A stretch of 16,361 nt of DNA. Origin: Deltaproteobacteria bacterium. GTDB taxonomy: Bacteria > Desulfobacterota > Binatia > UBA9968. Each line of letters begins with the position of its first letter. Position 1 is the stretch's first letter. A program made the translations under genes and the position numbers. Below are positions 6,634 through 13,591 of the stretch, piece after piece. A model generated the notes under the pieces. That model was not told where the DNA came from. It saw nothing but the letters and a program-made list of their open reading frames with translations, and searched no databases. The stretch lies in assembly GCA_016844625.1 (NCBI GenBank), contig JAERMN010000017.1:1-16361 (forward strand). Direction: 5' to 3'.

Positions 6634-6882
6634 ATGGCGACAAAACTAATCACAACCCGCCAGCGCGTTCACCTGACTTTCCCCGAGAAGCTGATCAACG
6701 AGCCGGTGCTGAGCCTTCTGGCCAAGCAGTTTGACGTTGTCTTCAATATTCGCGGCTCCACCGTGACCGCCAAGATGGCTTTGGTCGAGTTGGATTTCGA
6801 GGGCAAGGAAAGTGAGATCGCTAAAGCAATCGCCTGGCTCAAACGCAAAGGCGTGAGCGTGGAACCGATCGGCAAGAAATGA
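6634..6882 (+). CDS. NIL domain-containing protein
   Basis: An 82 aa single-domain protein. QRVHLTFPEKLINEPVLS, followed by LAKQFDVVFNIRGSTV and an acidic strand ending LVELDFEGKESEIAKAIAWL, and then GVSVEPIG, matches the NIL domain, the ferredoxin-like fold found at the C-terminus of the methionine transporter ATPase MetN, where it binds methionine. Stand-alone NIL proteins commonly sit beside sulfur amino acid genes in deltaproteobacteria and could sense or carry a sulfur compound; a ferredoxin fusion is absent here. It is the last gene of the operon, 7 bp after cysM, and the next gene converges on it after 13 bp with no clear terminator hairpin. Confidence 0.88.
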   Translation: MATKLITTRQRVHLTFPEKLINEPVLSLLAKQFDVVFNIRGSTVTAKMALVELDFEGKESEIAKAIAWLKRKGVSVEPIGKK

Positions 6883-6895
6883 ACCGATAACCCAG

Positions 6896-7363
6896 CTACT
6901 GAACCGCGGCGGAAATGGACAGCACCAAAACGCCCCCTTCATGGGGCGGTCCAGCCAAAATAAAATTACCCTTATTGGGAATCTTCACCGTAGTATCGAC
7001 CACGGGCTTGTCCCCTTCGGCGAGACGCACTTTGAGCGAGATGCGATTATCTTGAAACTCCTGCGGCGCTACGGTAAGAGTGCGCCCGCCGGGAATGTCG
7101 AACGATTGCGTCCCATGCCAGGCCACTGATTTGCTGTCGTCTTTTAAAGAACGGTAGGAACGGTATTTAAGCGATTTGAGTTGCTGTTCCATGCCCTTGA
7201 GCTTGGCATCGAATTCGTCGTTTTTGTTCTGCGCCAGAATCGATCGGATGGTCACCTGCACCGACTGGGGATTTTTTTCCGCCGCGCCAGCCACGCCCCA
7301 CTGGGCAATCAGAGAAAGACTAAAAAGTAGGGCCAGACTTGGAGCTATCTTCGCCAGCTTCAT
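6896..7363 (-). CDS. secreted protein of unknown function in ECF sigma operon
   Basis: A 155 aa protein from ATG 7361-7363 (a GTG two codons upstream, 7369, is an equal alternative). The first 27 or so residues form a signal peptide with a hydrophobic core (LALLFSLSLIAQWGV) and a likely cleavage after AGA, before AEKN. The mature part has a helical stretch (FDAKLKGMEQQLKSLKYRSY) and then beta-rich sequence with FDIPGGRTLTVAP, an LKVRLAEGDKPVVDTTVKIP pair of strands and the end GNFILAGPPHEGGVLVLSISA. No catalytic motif is visible. Its 5' end overlaps the anti-sigma gene by 44-50 bp, so it is third in the sigma operon and probably either a regulated effector or an envelope sensor. Similar secreted proteins occur next to such sigma operons in deltaproteobacterial genomes as far as I recall; function unknown. 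Confidence 0.82.
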   Translation of the reverse strand: MKLAKIAPSLALLFSLSLIAQWGVAGAAEKNPQSVQVTIRSILAQNKNDEFDAKLKGMEQQLKSLKYRSYRSLKDDSKSVAWHGTQSFDIPGGRTLTVAPQEFQDNRISLKVRLAEGDKPVVDTTVKIPNKGNFILAGPPHEGGVLVLSISAAVQ

Positions 7364-7862
7364 TTTCACCTTCTTCGTTTTGATAGAGCCAGATCACAGT
7401 AGTCTTGCTGTCGTTTTCACGCAAGAGCGCGACGCTCCGCCCATACGCGTCGATCGACTCCACGGAAGCAAAGCTATTGCGCCCGCCGCCGAAGCGAGTC
7501 CCGGGGAAATAAGAATCTAACGAGAAGGCGGCAAGCAACAGGACAATCACTGCCGGCACACCCCAGGCGATTCTCGGCGCGGTAAAAATCTCGCCCGCCC
7601 ACTCAAAGATATCTTCATACCAGGCGCGCTTCCGATTGATTCGACGCTGCACTTCGCGCCAGAAGGGCATGAAGTCGATGGGCGCCACTTCGGTTACCAG
7701 AACTCCGGTTAATGCCCGCTCGAGGCTGTCTAGCTGCCGGCGCGCTTCGCCACACTCGGCGCAAGCCGCCACATGGGAACTCACCGCGTCGCTTTCACCG
7801 CGGCTCAATTCGCCGTCGAGCCAGCGGCCGATCGAGTCGCGAATATTGTCACAGTTCGTCAT
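7320..7862 (-). CDS. anti-sigma factor with zinc-finger (zf-HC2) and one membrane helix
   Basis: A 180 aa bitopic protein. The N-terminal cytoplasmic part has the anti-sigma zinc motif HVAACAEC (His30, Cys34, Cys37) with Cys4 as a possible further ligand, as in ZAS/zf-HC2 factors that hold ECF sigma factors at the membrane. A helix near residues 99-116 (WGVPAVIVLLLAAFSL) crosses the membrane, and about 60 residues, acidic at the end (NEEGENEAGEDSS), follow outside. Its ATG overlaps the stop of the sigma gene (ATGA), the standard coupling that keeps the pair in balance. The final 44-50 bp also encode the signal peptide start of the downstream secreted protein in another frame. Confidence 0.9.
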   Translation of the reverse strand: MTNCDNIRDSIGRWLDGELSRGESDAVSSHVAACAECGEARRQLDSLERALTGVLVTEVAPIDFMPFWREVQRRINRKRAWYEDIFEWAGEIFTAPRIAWGVPAVIVLLLAAFSLDSYFPGTRFGGGRNSFASVESIDAYGRSVALLRENDSKTTVIWLYQNEEGENEAGEDSSKSGPTF

Positions 7863-8413
7863 AAAAAAGCTCTCAACTTGTCTTGCAATTTTTTTCTCGC
7901 GTAATGGAGCCGGCTCATCACCGTACCTTCGGAACAGCCGAGAATTTCCCCGATATCTTTATAAGATCGCCCTTCGATCGTCCGGAGCACGATGACGGCC
8001 TTGTGCTCCGGCGTGAGATCGTTGATCGACTTCACCAATTTCTCGCGCAGCTCCTTGTCATGAACATCGCCAAAGGGATCTTTCGCCACTTTGTTTTGGG
8101 CTTCCAACACGCCATCCATGGACGCGCGAAAGTCGAGCGGATTTCTTTTCTGGCGCCGCTGCGCGTCGATCGACATATTGACGGCGATCCGATAGATCCA
8201 GGTGTAAAAAGACGAGTCGCCTTGAAAACTGTTGATCTTGCGATAGGCGCGAAAAAAAGTTTCTTGGGCAACCTCCTGCGCATCTTCGCGATTGCGTAAC
8301 AGTCCAAGGATCACCATGTAAACCTTCTGGTGATAGCGCGAGACGAGCTCTTGAAAAGCATTCGTCTCGCCGGCTTGGCACCTCTGAACCAGATCCCTGT
8401 CGCTCAGCTCCAC
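7859..8413 (-). CDS. ECF (RpoE-like) RNA polymerase sigma factor
   Basis: A 184 aa group IV sigma factor that directs RNA polymerase to its own set of promoters. Region 2 is AFQELVSRYHQKVYMVILGL, followed by NREDAQEVAQETFFRAY and FYTWIYRIAVNMSIDAQRR; a short linker leads to region 4, LTPEHKAVIVLRTIEGRSYK, and then the helix-turn-helix DIGEILGCSEGTVMSRLHYARKKL. Regions 1 and 3 are absent as expected. The start is GTG 8413, supported by AGGA at 8419-8422 five bases upstream. It is cotranscribed with its anti-sigma factor (4 bp overlap) and probably autoregulated. The inducing signal cannot be read from the sequence. Confidence 0.94.
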   Translation of the reverse strand: MELSDRDLVQRCQAGETNAFQELVSRYHQKVYMVILGLLRNREDAQEVAQETFFRAYRKINSFQGDSSFYTWIYRIAVNMSIDAQRRQKRNPLDFRASMDGVLEAQNKVAKDPFGDVHDKELREKLVKSINDLTPEHKAVIVLRTIEGRSYKDIGEILGCSEGTVMSRLHYARKKLQDKLRAFL

Positions 8414-8485
8414 AACATTCCTGCCTATTAGACGCCTATCTAGAAGCGTTATTCAGCCAGTAAAACAGCAAAATAGCATTTAACC

Positions 8486-8513
8486 TTGATGTTTTCGCGG
8501 ATTCTACTAGAAT
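8486..8513 (+). promoter_or_regulatory. predicted sigma-70 promoter for the zinc-ribbon protein gene
   Basis: TTGATG (8486-8491) and TAGAAT (8508-8513) are separated by 16 bp, with the ATG at 8571. The -10 box matches five of six consensus positions and the -35 four of six. It lies in the 157 bp divergent gap between the sigma gene and this gene; I found no equally good promoter for the sigma operon in the gap. Confidence 0.45.
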
Positions 8514-8570
8514 TACCAAGACTTTTTAGGATATTTGTCGGGCCACGTTCGAGAATAACGAAGGTCATTT

Positions 8571-9665
8571 ATGCGGGTACAATGTCCCAATTGCAAGACG
8601 ACGTATAAAGTCGCCGACGAAGTGCTCAAAGGCGCACCACCGGCATTTCGCTGCTCGCGCTGTAAACATACCTTCGAGATCGAAGCTATGGAGCCCTTAG
8701 AAGCGCAAAGCGAACGTATCAACGACGACGCCAAGAAAGACCGAGCGGCCGCTGCGGATCCAGAGCTGAGCTTTTCGTTCGCACCGAAGGCGGATGAGAT
8801 ACCCGCCGCCGCTGCAATGGACACACTTGCTGAGTCAGACACGGGCGAATCGCCGGCCATCCAAGCTAAGTCAAACACACACGATAACGCTGAAATCCCA
8901 AACCATCAGGACATCCGAGAAAGCGAAGATAGCTGGACGCTGAGTAATCGTGAAAACAAAGTAGAAAAACCTTTCACCTTGTCCGACTCGCCACCGACCA
9001 CGCCGCGAAGCAAAATCGACGACGGCGCCAAAGATTTTTTCGCCGACGATCCGATCTTTCCACGCGCTGCTATCGACGACGACGGTGATGACGGCAACAA
9101 CATTGTGCCGATGTCATCTTACACGGATCAACAAGCTTCGATCCTCCCCTACCTCACACTTCTAGGCCTGCTCGTGATCGTGTTTTCGCTGATCGTAGTG
9201 ATCACTCATGCCCACCCAAAAGCATCGGAAAGCTTCGTCAAGAACATCCCGCTCCTCGGCCCGAGCGTGTTCAAGAACAAACACCTGAAGGACGGCATCC
9301 TGATCCAGTCGCTGCGCGGCGGATACCAAACGATTCACGGCAACCGTGAGGTCTTTGTCGTCACCGGAGTCGCGGTCAATCAAAATCCCGTTGTCATCCG
9401 CGAATTGCAACTGACAGGCAAAGTATTCAGCGAGGTAGGCAAAGAACTGGAACAACAGACCATCTGGGTCGGCAACACGCTTTCGCCCAAGATCCTGCGC
9501 GGTATGACGCCGGAAGATATTCCGCATTTGCAGAACCTCAAGCCGCTCAAAAGTTTCGAACTGCCGCCCGGCGACTCGATTCCCTTCGCCATGGTATTTT
9601 TGAAGTCGACGAAAAGCGCCAAGGACTTTACTTGCGAGGTGGTGCTGGCGGACAGCGAGGTTTAA
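8571..9665 (+). CDS. zinc-ribbon, DUF3426-like membrane protein
   Basis: A 364 aa protein in three parts. Residues 1-35 form a zinc ribbon with two Cys pairs, CPNC (5/8) and CSRC (28/31), in the MJ0042-type arrangement CPNCKTTYKV...FRCSRCKHTF. A low-complexity, acidic and Pro/Ala/Asp-rich linker (about 40-190) follows, then one transmembrane helix (about 191-213, YLTLLGLLVIVFSLIVVIT). The remainder is a periplasmic or outside domain with IQSLRGGYQTIHGNREVFVVTGVAVNQ and ELPPGDSIPFAMVF, matching the DUF3426 pattern of FxxAM-like late envelope proteins. The role is not established in the literature that I know of; such proteins are widespread in proteobacteria and are assumed to link a cytoplasmic zinc ribbon to an extracytoplasmic beta domain. 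An AAGG ribosome site precedes ATG 8571. Confidence 0.85.
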   Translation: MRVQCPNCKTTYKVADEVLKGAPPAFRCSRCKHTFEIEAMEPLEAQSERINDDAKKDRAAAADPELSFSFAPKADEIPAAAAMDTLAESDTGESPAIQAKSNTHDNAEIPNHQDIRESEDSWTLSNRENKVEKPFTLSDSPPTTPRSKIDDGAKDFFADDPIFPRAAIDDDGDDGNNIVPMSSYTDQQASILPYLTLLGLLVIVFSLIVVITHAHPKASESFVKNIPLLGPSVFKNKHLKDGILIQSLRGGYQTIHGNREVFVVTGVAVNQNPVVIRELQLTGKVFSEVGKELEQQTIWVGNTLSPKILRGMTPEDIPHLQNLKPLKSFELPPGDSIPFAMVFLKSTKSAKDFTCEVVLADSEV

Positions 9666-9672
9666 TGCAACA

Positions 9673-9698
9673 TCCCGCTTGCCCTAAGACTTGCGGGA
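9673..9698. terminator. possible bidirectional stem-loop between convergent genes
   Basis: TCCCGC (9673-9678) and GCGGGA (9693-9698) can pair across a 14-base loop between the zinc-ribbon gene and the convergent tatA stop, followed by a short T-rich stretch (CATTCTTT). The stem is only six pairs, so termination is a guess. Confidence 0.3.
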
Positions 9699-9866
9699 GT
9701 CATTCTTTGGCGTGATATCAATCTCGTCATTGTCCTCGTTGACGGCTTTGCGAAATTTTCTAATACTCTTACCCAGCCCTTCGCCGAGATCGGGCAAACG
9801 ACGGTTAAACAGCACCACGACGATCACCAAAACGACCAAAAGTTCGCCAATGCCAAGACCGAACAT
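9684..9866 (-). CDS. tatA: TatA/TatE-family twin-arginine translocase subunit
   Basis: A 60 aa single-helix protein, MFGLGIGELLVVLVIVVVLF followed by an amphipathic helix LPDLGEGLGKSIRKFRKA and a charged tail. TatA subunits oligomerise to form or line the passage for folded proteins with twin-arginine signal peptides. The usual hinge FG after the transmembrane helix is FN here and the hinge is one residue shorter than in E. coli TatA. Two ATGs lie in tandem (9867-9869, 9864-9866); AGGAGG at 9871-9876 sits one base from the first and four from the second, so the second is chosen and gives the canonical MFGLG start. No tatB or tatC is in the window; the gene stands alone, convergent with the zinc-ribbon gene and divergent from the tonB-like gene. 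Confidence 0.92.
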   Translation of the reverse strand: MFGLGIGELLVVLVIVVVLFNRRLPDLGEGLGKSIRKFRKAVNEDNDEIDITPKNDSRKS

Positions 9867-9870
9867 CATG

Positions 9871-9876
9871 CCTCCT
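9871..9876 (-). promoter_or_regulatory. Shine-Dalgarno of tatA that decides between tandem ATGs
   Basis: AGGAGG on the reverse strand lies one base before ATG 9869 and four before ATG 9866; only the latter gives workable spacing. Confidence 0.6.
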
Positions 9877-9957
9877 CTGGGCAAATCGAGACCGGACTGC
9901 AACGTGCCTATTCGCCGGCACCGTTGCCGTCCAAGATAGAGGCGATAATATACTCTC

Positions 9958-10731
9958 GTGGCGCTCTTGCACACAACCCTGCCCCGTTTCTTCGCCCTGT
10001 CACTGGCGCTTCACATTCTCGCGTTGTTGATCCTCAGAGCGCTGCCGCCGGTGAATCGATCAACAGAACAACAAGCGATCCCGGTATCCCTAGCAGCGCA
10101 AATCGAACGGGAAACTGCGCCAGTAACCCGTGCGCCGAAATCCACCCCGGCCACCCGCACGGCTAAGATACCGGCGGTCATTGCCAAGAAGGATAGCGCC
10201 GTGGTTGGTAAACAAGCGCTGTCGTCGGCACGCGAGAACCCAGCGCCGGTCGAACAAATCCGCGAGGAGCCGCCGCCCGCAGTGCGCAAACCGATGGCGG
10301 AGAACACCGTCGTCAGCGAACGCACCTTGCCCTCAGTTAAGGACTTGTTACCCTCGGCGAATTACGCGACATCGAACGCGCGTGCCAACGCGCCGATCAG
10401 CCTTAACACCAAAGACCCGACCTACATCAACTATTTCACCAAGATTAAGCAGTCCATCGAAATCCAATGGGAGTATCCGGAAATGGCCCTGCGCTATGGG
10501 CTGCAGGGTCGGCTGGCGCTTGAGTTTACCATCGGCGCCAATGGCCGCCTGGAATATTTGCGGGTGGTACGCTCTTCCGGATCTGAATTGCTCGACCAAG
10601 AGGCCGTGCGCGCCATCAGAGCCGCCGCGCCTTTTCCGCCCATCCCAACTTGGATCAAGCCGGTCCCGCTATCGATCTCAGCCGCCATGGAATACCACGA
10701 CAATCGCTTGAATTACCGCTTCACGCGTTGA
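9958..10731 (+). CDS. TonB-family energy transducer
   Basis: A 257 aa protein with TonB architecture. An N-terminal membrane anchor (FFALSLALHILALLILRAL) includes Ser15 and His19, the S-x3-H pair with which TonB contacts ExbB/ExbD. A Pro/Ala/Lys-rich periplasm-spanning linker (about 35-145) contains VEQIREEPPPAVRKP. The C-terminal domain reads IEIQWEYPEMALRYGLQGRL, then LEFTIGANGRLEYLRVVRSS and AVRAIRAAAPFPPIP, matching the TonB_C fold that engages outer membrane receptors. It would pass proton-motive force to receptors for metal chelates or other ligands; no exbBD or receptor lies nearby, so it must depend on genes elsewhere, and it may work with TolA-like rather than TonB partners. The chosen GTG 9958 lacks a good ribosome site, so the start is uncertain by a few residues. 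Confidence 0.85.
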   Translation: MALLHTTLPRFFALSLALHILALLILRALPPVNRSTEQQAIPVSLAAQIERETAPVTRAPKSTPATRTAKIPAVIAKKDSAVVGKQALSSARENPAPVEQIREEPPPAVRKPMAENTVVSERTLPSVKDLLPSANYATSNARANAPISLNTKDPTYINYFTKIKQSIEIQWEYPEMALRYGLQGRLALEFTIGANGRLEYLRVVRSSGSELLDQEAVRAIRAAAPFPPIPTWIKPVPLSISAAMEYHDNRLNYRFTR

Positions 10732-10741
10732 CCGCGCGAGC

Positions 10742-12238
10742 TTAAGAATCGCCGCCAGACGAACCCGGCTCCCAACGCAGCACGGGCTTGCGCGCCGCGC
10801 GCGCTTCATCCAACCGGCCGACCGGCGTCGAGTGCGGTGCGCTCTTCACCATCTCCGGATCGTCTTTCGCCTCTTGAGCGATCGCCAGCATGGCGTCGAT
10901 GAAACCGTCCAGAGTTTCTGGCGTTTCAGTCTCGGTGGGTTCGATCATCAGGGCGCCGGATACCACCAGAGGGAAATATATCGTCGGCGGATGGTAGCCG
11001 TAGTCGAGCAAACGCTTGGCAATATCGAGGGTGCTCACGCCGTTCTTATGCTGCACCCGATCGGTAAAAATGCATTCGTGCATGCACGGCTGGTCGTAAG
11101 CGATCTGATAAGCTTTTGCTAATCTCTTGCGAATATAGTTGGCGTTGAGGAGCGCCATCCGGCTCGCCGCTTCGAGCCCATCTCCGCCAAGGGAAAGAAT
11201 ATACGTGTAGGCGCGCACGAGCACGCCGAAATTGCCTAGATAGGAGCGCACTCTGCCGACGGACTTGGGGCAGTCCTCTTGAAGCTGAAACTGCTCGCCA
11301 TTTTGCACAATGCGCGGCACCGGCAAGTAATCGCGCAACTGCGCCTTGACCGCCACAGGCCCGGCGCCCGGCCCGCCGCCGCCGTGTGGCGTGGAGAAAG
11401 TTTTGTGCAGATTCATGTGCAAAACATCGACGCCCATATGACCCGGTTTGGCGATGCCCATGAGCGCGTTTAGATTGGCGCCGTCAAGATAAACCATGCC
11501 GCCTTTTTGATGGACGGTTGCGGCGATCGCTTCGATGTTAGTTTCAAATAATCCGAGCGTGTTCGGATTGGTGATCATCACCGCGGCGACATCGTCGCCC
11601 ATCACCTTCTCCACCGCCGCTACGTCGATGACGCCGCGCGCGTTGGAGGAAATCTGGATCACGTCGTAGCCGCATAAAGTCGAGCTCGCCGGATTGGTGC
11701 CGTGCGCCGTGTCCGGCACGATAATTTTTTGCCGCGGATTGCCGCGCTCCCCCAGATAGGCGCGGATCAGCATGAGCCCGGTGAGCTCGCCCTGAGCGCC
11801 CGCGGAAGGCTGCAAGCTCACAGACTCCATGCCGCTGATCTCGGCTAACATTTTTTCCAGATCGTAGAGCAGCGCAAGCGCGCCCTGGAGCAGCTTTGTC
11901 GGCGCGAGCGGATGGATCTCGGCGAAGCCGGCCAAGCGCGCCACCGCCTCGTTGATCTTCGGATTATACTTCATCGTACAAGAGCCGAGCGGGTAGAACT
12001 GGCTCTCGATGGCGAAGTTGCGCTGCGAGATGCAGGTAAAGTGGCGCACCGCTTCGAGCTCACCGAGCTCGGGAAAGCCGGGGATATCATCGCGCAAAAG
12101 CGACGCGGGAATCAGCTCGCCGACGTCGCTAACTTCAGATGGCCAGTCGACGGCGCTCCGCCCCGGCGAGCCGCTCTCGAAGATTAATTTAGGCGGGGCA
12201 ACCTGCGAACGCTTTTTATCCTGCGATAGTTCGGACAA
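10742..12238 (-). CDS. gcvPB: glycine dehydrogenase (decarboxylating) subunit 2, P-protein beta
   Basis: A 498 aa subunit of the split P-protein. With GcvPA it decarboxylates glycine on PLP and passes the aminomethyl group to lipoyl-GcvH. The PLP lysine is Lys279 in MNLHKTFSTPHGGGGPG, preceded by YLDGANLNALMG and DTAHGTNPAS. Length matches GcvPB (about 480-500 aa) rather than the fused 950 aa form. The start is TTG 12238, overlapping the gcvPA stop by 23 bp; no ATG, GTG or TTG suits the N-terminus better within the next residues, and AGAGGAG on the message about ten bases upstream could serve as ribosome site. Last gene of the operon, convergent with the TonB-family gene after 10 bp. Confidence 0.95.
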   Translation of the reverse strand: MSELSQDKKRSQVAPPKLIFESGSPGRSAVDWPSEVSDVGELIPASLLRDDIPGFPELGELEAVRHFTCISQRNFAIESQFYPLGSCTMKYNPKINEAVARLAGFAEIHPLAPTKLLQGALALLYDLEKMLAEISGMESVSLQPSAGAQGELTGLMLIRAYLGERGNPRQKIIVPDTAHGTNPASSTLCGYDVIQISSNARGVIDVAAVEKVMGDDVAAVMITNPNTLGLFETNIEAIAATVHQKGGMVYLDGANLNALMGIAKPGHMGVDVLHMNLHKTFSTPHGGGGPGAGPVAVKAQLRDYLPVPRIVQNGEQFQLQEDCPKSVGRVRSYLGNFGVLVRAYTYILSLGGDGLEAASRMALLNANYIRKRLAKAYQIAYDQPCMHECIFTDRVQHKNGVSTLDIAKRLLDYGYHPPTIYFPLVVSGALMIEPTETETPETLDGFIDAMLAIAQEAKDDPEMVKSAPHSTPVGRLDEARAARKPVLRWEPGSSGGDS

Positions 12239-13562
12239 GCCGGTCGATCTCCTCTCGCTCGTTCATCTCAGTGACGCAGACTAAAAAACTGTCTGGCAAT
12301 TCCGGATACGAGGTTGCGAGCTCGATGCCGGGAACGATTTTCTGCTCGCCGCAGCGGTCGAACAGGCGTGGCACGTCTTTGCCGCGAAGCACAAATTCGT
12401 TGAAGAATGGGCTGGAGAAAACCCGCTCAAGTTTCGCCTGCTCTACCAATCGCCGCTCCGCGCTGTGGGCGCGCGCCAGGTTGACCTCGGCGATGCGCCG
12501 CATGCCTGACTTGCCCAAGAGCGACATATAAACAGTCGAGCCCAATGCACAGAGAGTTTGGCTCGTGCAGATGTTCGACGTCGCCTTCTCGCGCCGAATA
12601 TGCTGCTCACGGGTTGCCAGCGTTAGCACGTAGCCGCGCCGCCCTTGGCTGTCGACCGTCTCGCCAACCAAGCGGCCGGGAATATTGCGGACAATTTTTT
12701 TCTGACAGGCAAAAAAACCAAAGGCCGGTCCGCCCAAATTCATCGGCACGCCGAGGCTCTGTCCCTCGCCGACGGCGATATCGACGCCAAATTCGCCCGG
12801 CGGTTTGAGCATCGCCAATGCCAAAGGCTCACCCGTGACTGAAATCACCTGCGCCCCGGCTGCGGCTGAGACCGCCCTGATCGCCGCGAGATCTTCGATC
12901 ACGCCGAAGAAATTGGGATAGCCGACCAAAACGCACATCGATTGATCGTTGAGCTGGCTTTTGAGCTGAGCGATGTCGGTGCCGCCGCCAGCGTCGAAGG
13001 GAATTTCTTGCAGTTGGAGGTCGTTGAGATTTTTTAAATAAGAAGCCACCACGGCGCGGTACTGCGGATGAATCGCCCGCGACACTAACACGCGGCGCCG
13101 GCGCGCCGGTTGAATCCGCCGCGACATGAGCACCGCTTCCGCCGCCGCCGACGCGCCGTCGTAAACCGCGGCGTTGGAAACCTCCATGCCGGTCAACTGG
13201 CAAATGAGCGTCTGGTATTCGAACAGCGCTTGCAACGTGCCTTGGCTCACCTCTGGCTGATAGGGCGTATAGGACGTGGCGAACTCAGAGCGGGAAATTA
13301 TCGCATCGACGGCGCTCGGAATGAAATGATGGTAAATGCCGCCACCGAGAAAAAAACTCCAGCCCGCCGCGCTGGCGTTCTGCGCCGCCAAATGCGATAG
13401 ACGCTGGCGCACGGCGAGCTCGGTCAAACCATTCGGCAGATCGATTTTGGCGCGCTCGCGCAGACTCTCTGGAATATGCTGATAAAGCTCGTCGACCGAA
13501 CTAATTCCGATCGTCTCAAGCATGCGCTCCTGATCGGCCAGCGTGTGCGGTGTGTAGCGCAT
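12216..13562 (-). CDS. gcvPA: glycine dehydrogenase (decarboxylating) subunit 1, P-protein alpha
   Basis: A 448 aa subunit of the split P-protein. RYTPHTLADQERMLETIGI at the start, YTPYQPEVSQGTLQALFEYQ, and MSLLGKSGMRRIAEVNLARA are typical GcvPA blocks. It has the aminotransferase-like fold but not the PLP lysine, which lies in GcvPB; the two form an alpha2beta2 enzyme. ATG 13562 is 22 bp downstream of the gcvH stop; its own TAA lies inside the gcvPB reading frame. Family assignment is firm. Confidence 0.95.
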   Translation of the reverse strand: MRYTPHTLADQERMLETIGISSVDELYQHIPESLRERAKIDLPNGLTELAVRQRLSHLAAQNASAAGWSFFLGGGIYHHFIPSAVDAIISRSEFATSYTPYQPEVSQGTLQALFEYQTLICQLTGMEVSNAAVYDGASAAAEAVLMSRRIQPARRRRVLVSRAIHPQYRAVVASYLKNLNDLQLQEIPFDAGGGTDIAQLKSQLNDQSMCVLVGYPNFFGVIEDLAAIRAVSAAAGAQVISVTGEPLALAMLKPPGEFGVDIAVGEGQSLGVPMNLGGPAFGFFACQKKIVRNIPGRLVGETVDSQGRRGYVLTLATREQHIRREKATSNICTSQTLCALGSTVYMSLLGKSGMRRIAEVNLARAHSAERRLVEQAKLERVFSSPFFNEFVLRGKDVPRLFDRCGEQKIVPGIELATSYPELPDSFLVCVTEMNEREEIDRLVRTIAG

Positions 13563-13568
13563 TAATTT

Positions 13569-13591
13569 AGCCTATTTGCCGAGCCTATTTG
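13569..13591. repeat. 10-bp direct repeat across the gcvH stop codon
   Basis: AGCCTATTTG occurs at 13569-13578 and again at 13582-13591, three bases apart. The second copy holds the gcvH stop. This looks like a recent short tandem duplication of 13 bp in the gcvH-gcvPA gap. Confidence 0.75.

Noticed and set aside
8906..9103. Reverse-strand frame opposite the zinc-ribbon gene, Ser-rich
   Set aside because: Shadow of the acidic linker; no ribosome site or family signature.
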